Source of the DNA: CAVPNY01 sp963706905
Lineage (GTDB): Bacteria; Chloroflexota; Anaerolineae; Anaerolineales; UBA4823
Assembly: GCA_963706905.1 (NCBI GenBank)
Contig: CAVPNY010000022.1
Location: 147,749 to 211,748 of the forward strand
Reading direction: 5' to 3'
DNA length: 64,000 bases
Of the stretch, positions 56,634-64,000 are shown piece after piece. The translations under genes and the position numbers were made by a program. A model generated the notes under the pieces. The model had not been told where the DNA came from. It made no database searches and saw only the letters and a list, made by a program, of their open reading frames with translations. Position 1 is the stretch's first letter. Each line of letters begins with the position of its first letter.

Positions 56634-57301
56634 TGAATACGATTATAGAATCGCGAAATATCGGAGATTGGTTAATTAAAGAACAGAATCCGCTGGAGGG
56701 TGACTCTTGTCCGGTCTTGCTTCTTCTGCATGGGTGGACAGGCGATGAAAATGTGATGTGGATATTTACCCGACGGTTATCGCAACGGTATTTAATTATC
56801 TCTCCGCGTGGGAAATACCCAATACCTTCAGGTGGTTTTGGATGGCAACCAAAAATTCACCGAAATTGGCCAGAGGTTAATGATTTTGTCCCGTCGATAG
56901 AGGGGTTAATTGAGCTGTTAAATAAAGATAATTTCCCTAAGGGTGATTTTTCTAATATGTCTGCAATCGGTTTTAGCCAGGGAGCAGCAGTTATGTTCAC
57001 CCTGGCTTTGCTTAATCCCCAGCGGATCAAGGTAATGGCTGGTCTGGCTGGCTTTCTCCCGGAAGGTGCCAATGAATTGATAAACGGTAAACCATTAGCA
57101 AATCGACGTATCTTCATGGCACATGGAAGGTTAGATGACAGGGTCCCTGTTGAAAAAGCCAGGGAGGCTGTAGATATCTTATCAAGAGCTGGCGCTCAAG
57201 TCAGTTACTGTGAAGAGGAAGTAGGTCACAAGTTGAGCGCCAGCTGTTTTCGCAGCATGGAATTATTTTTTGACCTGGTCGAAGAAACGAGAGGAATGTA
57301 A
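56633..57301 (+). CDS. Alpha/beta hydrolase (phospholipase/carboxylesterase-like)
   Basis: This 222-residue protein has LLLHGWTGDENVM (oxyanion region), the nucleophile in IGFSQGAAVMFTLAL, Asp in HGRLDDRVPVEKA and His in EEVGHKLSA. It belongs to the Abhydrolase_2 (YpfH/carboxylesterase) group. The start ATG 56633 is coupled to the small membrane protein; a longer upstream frame would overlap it. Confidence 0.87.
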   Translation: MNTIIESRNIGDWLIKEQNPLEGDSCPVLLLLHGWTGDENVMWIFTRRLSQRYLIISPRGKYPIPSGGFGWQPKIHRNWPEVNDFVPSIEGLIELLNKDNFPKGDFSNMSAIGFSQGAAVMFTLALLNPQRIKVMAGLAGFLPEGANELINGKPLANRRIFMAHGRLDDRVPVEKAREAVDILSRAGAQVSYCEEEVGHKLSASCFRSMELFFDLVEETRGM

Positions 57302-57332
57302 AAAGACCTACATCACAAATGCAGGTCTTTTT
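57301..57332. terminator. Bidirectional intrinsic terminator
   Basis: AAAAGACCT (57301-57309) and AGGTCTTTT (57323-57331) pair, with CAT/ATG extending the stem. A T-run follows on the plus strand and the A-run gives a T-run on the minus. It lies between convergent genes ending at 57301 and 57352. Confidence 0.9.
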
Positions 57333-57351
57333 GCTCGGATGCTAAATCTTC

Positions 57352-57792
57352 CTATCCTGAATTTAAATAACTCGGTAAATCTAAGAGAAATGAGTTGAAA
57401 GCCGGGTCTAATTGGCGGTTGACCGTACCAGGAAGGGGATGCAGGATAATCTCCCCGGTGACGCTGATCACGCCTGACTTCAGATGGCCAGCGGTAACAT
57501 GAAAATTCTCATCTGAGAGCGTGGCGTGCAGGTGCAGCCAGATTTCGCCTTCCTTGAGCGAGATATTTCCCATCAGGCTGGTTAGTTCCTGGTCGGTAGT
57601 GATTTGGCGCCAGGAGTATTCTTTGCGATCACGGTGGAAGTAACCTAATTCGGCTTGCATAACTGCACCGATGCCGTTAATCCAGCCAGCGGTGATCCCT
57701 TGCTGCTGGCAAAACGCTCTCAGTGAGGTGTGGATCTCCTCACCGCGCTCCAGGCGGACAATGTAAGTATCATCGATCTGCGTGAATTGCAT
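57352..57792 (-). CDS. PPC/DUF296-domain protein
   Basis: This protein of about 146 residues has the PPC (DUF296) fold marks: YIVRLERGEEIHTSLRAFCQQ, GWINGIGAVMQAELGYFH, LTSLMGNISLKEGEIWLHLHATLSD and HVTAGHLKSG. In plants it is part of AT-hook proteins; bacterial single-domain forms have unknown roles. The ATG at 57792 was chosen for the normal N-terminus. It lies downstream of the dehydrogenase operon. Confidence 0.88.
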   Translation of the reverse strand: MQFTQIDDTYIVRLERGEEIHTSLRAFCQQQGITAGWINGIGAVMQAELGYFHRDRKEYSWRQITTDQELTSLMGNISLKEGEIWLHLHATLSDENFHVTAGHLKSGVISVTGEIILHPLPGTVNRQLDPAFNSFLLDLPSYLNSG

Positions 57793-57837
57793 GTTTTTCT
57801 CCGTTGGGCTTATCTTCATTAAAATAACTGATATAAA

Positions 57838-58860
57838 CTACTCAATCAATTGCTTCGCAGTGTTGACGATAGTTTCCACGTCCGGCAGGTATACTTGTTC
57901 GAGGGAGGCAGCGCAGGGTACCGGTGTATCCGGAGCAGCGATGCGGGTGACTGGCGCGTCCAGATAATAGAATGCCTCCTGAGCCAACCTGGCAGCGACT
58001 TCTGCGCCCCAACCAGCAGTCAGGTTATCCTCTTCGACAATCAACACTCGGCTGGTCTTTCTTGCAAATTCAACCATTGTGCCTATATCGAGAGGTGCCA
58101 AGCAGCGCACATCGATCACCTCTGCTGAAATGCCTTCTTCCGCCAGCCGGTCAGCTGCTTGGAGAGAGCGGTAAACCATCAGCATATTGGCCAAGATACT
58201 GATATCTGTTCCTTCTCGCCGGATTGCTACGCTGCCCAGAGGAATGGTAAAAGCCTCCTCAGGTACTTCCATGATGGGATCGAGCGAAGTCTTCTCCTTG
58301 CGCCCACCTTTACCCCCGTAGAGCAACTTGTGCTCCAGGAATACTACCGGATTATTGTCCCAGATCGAAGCCAATAATAGACCTTTGGCATCGTAAGGAT
58401 TGGAGGGGCAGACTACCTTCAAGCCGGGGGTATGCATGAAGTAGGTCTCGGTGGATTGAGCATGTTGTGCACCGCGGGATGTGGCTCCGACCGGCAGGCG
58501 CAGTACGAGGGGCACCTGGTATGTGCCATTGCTCATATAATGCAGCTTGGCGGCCTGGTTGATCACCGGGTCCATAGCGCAAAAGACGAAGTCACCGTAT
58601 TGCATCTCAGCAATCGGCCTCATTCCGGTTAGGGCTGCACCCACCGCAGCCCCAATAATTGCGATCTCTGAAATAGGCGTGTCCATCACGCGTTCATGTC
58701 CGAAGGTTTCCGAAAGCCCCAGGGTGACTGTGAAACCGCCGCCAAATCCGCCCTGGATTCCGACATCCTCGCCTAAGATGAATACGGATGGATCCTGGTG
58801 CATGGCGAGGCGCATCGCATCTCGCAGGGCTTCTGCCATGGTCATCGTTTGGTTACTCAC
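57838..58860 (-). CDS. 2-oxoacid dehydrogenase E1 beta subunit
   Basis: This 340-residue E1 beta of a pyruvate/acetoin-type dehydrogenase has MAEALRDAMRLAMHQDPSVFILGEDVG, FGHERVMDTPISE, MQYGDFVFCAMDPVINQAAKLHYMS, LPVGATSRGAQHAQSTE and VEEDNLTAGWGAE. GTG start at 58860. It follows the E1 alpha gene. No E3 is visible in the window. Confidence 0.92.
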   Translation of the reverse strand: MSNQTMTMAEALRDAMRLAMHQDPSVFILGEDVGIQGGFGGGFTVTLGLSETFGHERVMDTPISEIAIIGAAVGAALTGMRPIAEMQYGDFVFCAMDPVINQAAKLHYMSNGTYQVPLVLRLPVGATSRGAQHAQSTETYFMHTPGLKVVCPSNPYDAKGLLLASIWDNNPVVFLEHKLLYGGKGGRKEKTSLDPIMEVPEEAFTIPLGSVAIRREGTDISILANMLMVYRSLQAADRLAEEGISAEVIDVRCLAPLDIGTMVEFARKTSRVLIVEEDNLTAGWGAEVAARLAQEAFYYLDAPVTRIAAPDTPVPCAASLEQVYLPDVETIVNTAKQLIE

Positions 58861-58887
58861 AGGGGTTCAATCCTTCCCAAATAGGTT

Positions 58888-59865
58888 TCAGTCATCAGCA
58901 AAAACATTCTGGTAAGTCGTTGCAGGGTCTGGATCTGGGGAATCCTGGGCAAACTGGATGGCAGCTTCGACTTCGACCTGGATCTCCCGATTGATTGATT
59001 CAAGCGCTTCAGTAGTTTGGTTATAGATTTCAATCAGGGTATTGTGTAAGCGGATGATCGGGTCTCGTTTGCGCCATTCCTCGACCTCCTGTTTGCTGCG
59101 ATATCCGCCCGGATCGCCACGGGAGTGGCCCATAAATCGAAAGGTCTTATACTCGAGCAGGGTTGGACCTGCGCCAGAGCGGGCGTGGGCGATAGCTTGA
59201 GAGGCAGAGTTGTAGACAGCGATGGCATCCATGCCATCCACAACCAGTCCCGGAAAACCATAGGCTTGAGCGCGTAGGGCGATATCCGAAATGCGCATAG
59301 CCAGTGATGTATGAGTAGAGGCAGCGTACTGATTGTTCTCACAGACGAATATTACTGGTGCATCCTTGACCGCCGCCAGATTAAGGCCCTCGTGGAACGC
59401 GCCGGTATTGCTGGCACCGTCCCCGAAGAAGCTCACCGCTACGCAGTCCAAACCGCGTAGTTTGAATCCCAGCGCTGCACCAACCGCCATCGGAATATTA
59501 GAGCCGACCACGGCGCTGGATGGGGGAAAGCCAACGGTCGAGTCCACCAGGTGCATCTGCCCGCCTTTGCCGCCGGCACACCCTGTGGCTTTGCCCCACA
59601 GTTCGGCGGCAATGCCTTCTAAAGGAACGCCCTTAGCGATGGCATGACCAACCGGACGATGGGTGCTGAAGACCACATCCTCCAGGCGCAGAGCCATACA
59701 GACGCTTGCGGCAATGGCCTCTTGACCCTGGTATTGATGTAAGGTGCCGGGTACCAACCCCTGCAAAAACATCTGGTACAGGCGATCTTCAAACCGTCGA
59801 ATACGCACCATTCGGCGATAGATCTCCAGTACAACCTCGATTGGAACAGCCGGTTCTAGGTTCAA
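58888..59865 (-). CDS. 2-oxoacid dehydrogenase E1 alpha subunit
   Basis: This 325-residue protein has the thiamine diphosphate motif GDGASNTGAFHEGLNLAAV. MVRIRRFEDRLYQMF, GGKGGQMHLVD and the phosphorylation-loop-like FRFMGHSRGDPGGYRSKQE follow. TTG start at 59865 after AGGAGG, overlapping the E2 stop. It is of the pyruvate or acetoin dehydrogenase type. Confidence 0.92.
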   Translation of the reverse strand: MNLEPAVPIEVVLEIYRRMVRIRRFEDRLYQMFLQGLVPGTLHQYQGQEAIAASVCMALRLEDVVFSTHRPVGHAIAKGVPLEGIAAELWGKATGCAGGKGGQMHLVDSTVGFPPSSAVVGSNIPMAVGAALGFKLRGLDCVAVSFFGDGASNTGAFHEGLNLAAVKDAPVIFVCENNQYAASTHTSLAMRISDIALRAQAYGFPGLVVDGMDAIAVYNSASQAIAHARSGAGPTLLEYKTFRFMGHSRGDPGGYRSKQEVEEWRKRDPIIRLHNTLIEIYNQTTEALESINREIQVEVEAAIQFAQDSPDPDPATTYQNVFADD

Positions 59866-61094
59866 TCAACCTCCTCTTTAGGCGCTTCAAACACCAGGGT
59901 GAACGGATTTTCGAGCAGGTTTCGAAGCTCTTGCATGAATGCTGCGGCATGCACACCATCCACAGCACGATGATCGACTGACAGGTTAACGGTCAACGTC
60001 CATCGTGGCACGACCTGATCTTCCCGAACAACAGCTTTCTGGAGGACGGCACCGAGCGTCAAGAGCGCTGCCTGAGGCGGGTTGATCACTCCCAGAAAGC
60101 TGTCCAGCCCGTACATCCCCAGATTGGACACAGTGAAAGTGCCTCCGTCCAGGTCTTTTGCGGTCAGAGTCCCCATCTGGGCTTTTTCTTTGAGTTTTTT
60201 CGTTTGGGCAGCGATAGTGAATAAATTTTTTTGATCTACATTATGTAGCACTGGTACGATCATACCGTCTGCTAAACCGATGACTAGACCGAGGTTGATC
60301 TGCCCATAGACCAGGATTTCTTCACCCGAATAGCTGGTGTTCAGGCGGGGAACTTTTTGTAATGCCTTGGCGGTTGCTCGTAAAACCAGGTCATTGATGG
60401 TGGGAGCGTTCCATCCGTGCTTTGCAGCCAATGTGGCTGCTTGTGATAGCATCTCACGCGCTGCACCCATATCTATGTCTATGGATGCGTAGAAATGGGG
60501 CGTGTGCGATTTGCTCCACTGCGTACGATGTGCAATGGCTTTACGTGCGTTGGATACTGGTATGCGCTGAACTTCTATGCCCGGAATGGATGTACTGATC
60601 TCACTGAGCTGTCGAAGATCCAAAACTCTCTGCACATCGCGCTTCAAGATAGCTCCCTGCCGACCAGTCCCAGACAATGTAGCCAGGTCGAGATCGGCTT
60701 GGCGCGCCATACGCCTGGCCAATGGTGAGGCTAAAATTCTACTGGCTGGCTGATCCTCTTCAACCTGCTTCTGGTTCCAATCGATAGGTCGCCTTTCAAG
60801 CGCGGGAGAATTGGCGGGCAGGACCAAAGCAGGAGGCGGCGCATTCAATTCTTGCTGAGTGTCTGCCAGCAGGGCGACCGGTGAGCCAGGAGGCAGGCTT
60901 GTTCCTATTTCGATCAGTATACTGTGGAGATAACCGCTACGGAAGGCTTCGACTTCAACGGTAGCCTTATCGGTCGTGACAACAAAAAGCGGTGCACCAG
61001 CTTGCACGAATTGACCGGGTTTTACCAGCCATTCCTCGACAACCACATCGCCGCCAGTCGCACCCAGATTGGGGATAACGACATCAAAGATCAA
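59862..61094 (-). CDS. 2-oxoacid dehydrogenase E2 acyltransferase
   Basis: This 410-residue protein has one lipoyl domain with the lipoylated Lys in VTTDKATVEVEA, a peripheral subunit-binding domain (ASPLARRMARQADLDLATL...GAILKRDV), and the catalytic domain with SVDHRAVDGVHAAAF. TTG start at 61094, six bases after GAGGAGG and overlapping the aldolase stop. Its one lipoyl domain is common for Gram-positive-type PDH/AcoC. Confidence 0.92.
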   Translation of the reverse strand: MIFDVVIPNLGATGGDVVVEEWLVKPGQFVQAGAPLFVVTTDKATVEVEAFRSGYLHSILIEIGTSLPPGSPVALLADTQQELNAPPPALVLPANSPALERRPIDWNQKQVEEDQPASRILASPLARRMARQADLDLATLSGTGRQGAILKRDVQRVLDLRQLSEISTSIPGIEVQRIPVSNARKAIAHRTQWSKSHTPHFYASIDIDMGAAREMLSQAATLAAKHGWNAPTINDLVLRATAKALQKVPRLNTSYSGEEILVYGQINLGLVIGLADGMIVPVLHNVDQKNLFTIAAQTKKLKEKAQMGTLTAKDLDGGTFTVSNLGMYGLDSFLGVINPPQAALLTLGAVLQKAVVREDQVVPRWTLTVNLSVDHRAVDGVHAAAFMQELRNLLENPFTLVFEAPKEEVD

Positions 61095-62084
61095 ATATTA
61101 CCTCCTCGTGATTTACCTGCACTGCCGAACAAACGCATCCATTTTTCTACTTCTTGTTGTAAGGCCAGGCGGGCAGTGGCCTGCACATCCTCTGATAAGC
61201 CGGAGCCAATCACCAGATAGGGATTGAAATCTGCCAGTTGATCCTGCGCATGGATATTATGCTGAGCCTTGTTTACGGAAACCCCCCGTGGTGATTCATA
61301 ATTTTCAGAAAATGGTACTGCCTGCAAGCAAGCCCTGCGTAATGCTTCGAAGTAAATCCGTTTCAAACGGCTGCCCAGATTAATCTTGCAAATACCCAGT
61401 TGAATAGCCGCTGCCAGGTCATCGGGATGGATCGAGCTGGCGCCGTGAAGCACTAGAGGGACAGGGATTTCCTGTTGGAGGATTGCCAGGTGATCGAGAT
61501 CAAGGCGCAACTTGCGTCGTCCGTGAAGATGCGCTTGACCGGTGTTGACCGCGAAGGCATCCACACCAGTCCGCTCAACAAACTGGCGACCTGTCGCCGG
61601 ATCGGTCAGTCGCAAGTCTTTTGGCAGAGTCGCCAGCTCACCTGCAACTCCAGCCAGGGGGGCAGCCTCGCCTTCAACAGCCACTCCTAATGAGTGCGCA
61701 GCGATGACGATTTGATAGACTTTCTCTGCCTGTACTTCTGTATCCAGTTGCTCGTCGCTGAACATAACCAAACCAAAGCCTCTGTTCAACGCTTCCAGGA
61801 CGCGTTCAAAATGGGGGATCATTGAATATCAGGTTTACTGGCACCGACATGCGCTGACAAACTGCCAGGCCCATAGCAGCGTAAGCTTCAAGAGGAGCAG
61901 GCACTACCCGCTCTGGATGGTGCAGGTAAATCCCACTGAAGCCCAGCAATACCGGTGATTGGCAGGCTTCAGCGGCATCGGCGACGGCCAATAAGGAATC
62001 CAGATCCCAGCTTTCGAAATATCCGATGGCATAACCACTGCGCCTGGCTTTCGCCAGCAGGTCTTGCACGGGGGTGAGTGGCAT
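61091..62084 (-). CDS. Class II fructose-bisphosphate aldolase family (indel)
   Basis: The N-terminus (VQDLLAKARRSGYAIGYFESWDLDSLLAVADAAE, LLGFSG) and the main part (VAVEGEAAPLAGV, AVNTGQAHLHG, VPLVLHGASSIHPDDL, GICKINLGSRLKRIYFEAL) match the class II aldolase family. That family includes tagatose, fructose and sulfo-sugar aldolases. The frame breaks in a G-run at 61813-61817; one C fewer (minus strand) gives NDPHFERVLEAL and a single protein of about 330. A close partner of the downstream dehydrogenase genes; substrate uncertain. Confidence 0.88.
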
Positions 62085-62087
62085 AGT

Positions 62088-63027
62088 TTATTCCAATAAA
62101 TCTCCAGATGCCAGCCCAACTTGCCGACAGAATGCAGCCAAACTCATTTGGTGTCCATCCGACAACCTGAGCTGGTTCAGGTGCAATAGTCCATCGCCTG
62201 TGGCAACCTCCACGGTGTGCGGGTTGATCCGGATGATCTCGCCAGATACGGAAAGTGGTTTTTGAAGTGTCGCCCGGGCGTGTAAGAAGAAAAGTCGCTC
62301 TCCACGGATGAGTGCGAAGCACTGCCCGGGTGTGATGATGATCCATCGGCGCAAGGTCTCCGCAGGGAGAGACCAATCCAGGTGGAAATCTTGTTCAGTT
62401 GTGGATGAATAATACGAGGCGCCTGTCTGCGGCTGAGGCGTGCGGGTAAGCGTGCCATTTTCGATATCGGACAGCAGCCGGCTGACAAGGTTCAGGCTGC
62501 GTTCCATGATGCGATCATAAAGGGATGATACGCTATCACTTCGGCGCGTCTGGCAGCGCACCTGGTAGAGCAGGTCACCAGTATCAATTCCAGGGTCCAT
62601 GACGTGGACAGTGACGCCCGACCAGCGCTCGCCTTTTCGCAGGCACCAGAATACTGGGTGTTTGCCACGGTAGGCGGGTAGTAACGAAGCATGGAAATTA
62701 ACTGACAACCGTCTTGGTACTCTTAATAGCTCTGAGTGAAAGATTTTTGGATAACCGATCGATAAGAACAAATCAGGTTCGAGCGCCCGCATTTGGGCAA
62801 TAAATCCCGGCTGATTAGGATTGGCCGGCTCAAAAGAGGGGACGCCGTAAAAGGCAACAGCCTGTGGAAAACCGGGTAGTCCCTCCGGCACCGGATTGGT
62901 CGAGTTTCGTATGATAGATGGGACATCGACCAACCCAGCCAGATTGCAAGATGCATCCAACAATGCCTGGAAGTGGCAGTTGCTGAATTGGCTATTAGAA
63001 TTACCGAAGAATACGACGCGGGGCCAT
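62088..63027 (-). CDS. Formyltransferase-fold protein (indel)
   Basis: The start ATG 63027 gives MAPRRI. The frame breaks near 63009-63014, and the next frame begins FGNSNSQFSNCHFQALLDAS, the family N-terminus. The main part has VNFHASLLPAYRGKHPVFW, with the formyltransferase Asn/His, and SGVTVHVMDPGIDTGDLLYQ, with the catalytic Asp. A Fmt-like C-terminal domain follows. It may formylate an amino sugar or a small amine rather than Met-tRNA. Confidence 0.85.
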
Positions 63028-63028
63028 T

Positions 63029-63894
63029 TTAACGATTATAAATCCAGGCTATCGGTGGACACCAGTTGGGAAATTGATTTTGAAGGAAGCCGCGCTCTTC
63101 CAAGGGGATTTCGACAGCCATGCGTTCAAAACTGCAACCAAACTGAACCCCGTGACAGCCAGTGTGATCGAGCATGTACTTACCGTCTTCCGGGTTGACC
63201 AGAGCCGCGCCGTGGGCAAGCAGGATTACATCAGGCTTGATGCGAGTGGCGATGTCGTAGTGGATCTGGGTGCGCTTTGCCATTTCATCAATCGTACTGC
63301 CTTCGAAGTAGCCGTGGTGCCGCCGCGGGTGATACCGGCATGGAAGATGAATATGTCAGGACCCGCTCCTTCCATCATACGGACTGTGTCTTCCTCATTG
63401 AATGCATAGCCGATTGTCAACAAGTCCAGCTCTCGGGCGATATTCAACATGTTGATCTCGTGCTCATAGCCGAGCCCTGTTTTCTCAAGTGTTTTGCGGA
63501 ATTCACCATCGAACCAGGCTACTGTGGGAAAATTATGCACCCCCGAAAAACCGATGTGCCGGACATCTTCCAGGAACAAGCGCATATCGCGCAGCACATC
63601 CACCCCGTTCAAGCCTGCAATGACCGGGACTTGCTTCACCTGCGGCAATACTTCACGCTTGCCGACTTGAAAGACCATCTCGTTTGCATCCGCCATTGGC
63701 AGCATACCAGCCAACGACCCATAACCCTGCATGCGAAAATAGCCAGTGTTGTAAACACCAAGGATATCCACGCCGCCGCGCTCAATGAACTTGGCGGCAA
63801 TACCGTTGCCAGCACCGGTCATAACCAGCGGTCGGCCACGCCTGATTCGGTCTAGGCGCTCAAGGAATTGAGCGCGTGTATAGCGAATTGCCAT
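63029..63894 (-). CDS. PEP-hydrolase-family TIM-barrel protein (indel)
   Basis: This protein of about 288 residues starts MAIRYTRAQFLERLDRIRRGRPLV. GAGNGIAAKFIERGGVDILGVYNTGYFRMQGYGSLAGMLPMADAN-type text, GLNGVDVLRDM and IFHAGITRGGT match the phosphoenolpyruvate hydrolase-like/Tm-1 TIM-barrel family (PF09370). The frame breaks near 63312-63316; one added C gives GTHGYFEGSTIDEMAKRTQI and the end CPPIAWIYNR. AAGGAGG lies before the ATG. First visible gene of the coupled operon down to 57838. Confidence 0.85.
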
Positions 63895-64000
63895 AGGATT
63901 TACCTCCTTGAATGAATAGAACTAAGCTTGCACGTTGATTTCCACAAACTCATTCTGTGAATAATCGCGTCTTTATTGGGTTTCACCCTTTAGATTAGTT
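63895..64000. other. Upstream gap at window edge
   Basis: The Shine-Dalgarno of the TIM-barrel gene lies at about 63901-63907. No other gene or clear promoter is visible before the edge. Confidence 0.5.

Noticed and set aside
1..64000. CRISPR arrays, prophage, tRNA or rRNA genes
   Set aside because: No regular repeat-spacer series, phage structural gene, or tRNA/rRNA sequence other than tmRNA was found.

Overview
The window reads as a chromosome segment of a Chloroflexi bacterium, most likely of the Anaerolineae/Caldilineae type. This is inferred from the gene content and protein style: the SufR-SUF operon order, the MoaD-MoaE fusion, the HTH/DDE transposon types and the Thr/Pro-rich parvulin. 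No 16S gene is present, so the placement is not proven. Most genes are housekeeping genes.

Layout. 1-2.5 kb (-): two thiolase-fold proteins without catalytic Cys and a CitE-like lyase. 2.5-8.9 kb (-): tatC, tatA/B, nusB, Asp23, fabG, fabD, rpmF, prfB (with the classic programmed +1 frameshift) and ftsY. 8.9-17 kb (+): moaC, a moaD-moaE fusion, thrC, fabF, rnc, smc. 17-19.7 kb (-): parvulin foldase, rpsR, ssb, rpsF. 19.8-27.2 kb: a SUF Fe-S island with sufR and a SufT-like gene diverging from sufCBD-(unknown)-sufSU-Rieske. 27-33 kb: methyltransferase, Mop, then a four-gene minus-strand cluster that is the most novel part. It holds a zinc-ribbon membrane protein, a membrane protein ending in a Cys-Ala repeat tail, a radical SAM/SPASM enzyme with a PqqD-like N-terminus, and a second radical SAM homologue that has lost every Fe-S cysteine.

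33-46 kb (-): S9 peptidase, then a Pho region: ArsC-like protein, phoU, pstB, pstA, pstC, a pstS made of two nearly identical full-length domains, SurE and neighbours, and the PhoR/PhoP two-component system. Upstream of pstS lie six hexamers at exact 11-bp spacing, the layout of a Bacillus-type Pho box. 46.5-53.3 kb: ctaA, an IS remnant, ligA, an alpha-oxoamine synthase, rlmI and tmRNA. 53.6-57.8 kb: sigma factor with a small membrane partner, an apparently complete IS with inverted repeats and a 6-bp target duplication, and small genes. 57.8-63.9 kb (-): a tightly coupled operon with pyruvate-dehydrogenase-type E1 alpha, E1 beta and E2, a class II aldolase, a formyltransferase and a PEP-hydrolase-family TIM barrel.

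Data quality: about fifteen genes, including smc, ligA, rnc, fabF and sufB, are broken by a single-base indel. Many of these are in homopolymers, and both halves are otherwise intact. This looks like sequencing or assembly error rather than biology (prfB is the exception). Such genes are annotated at full span with the likely indel site stated.
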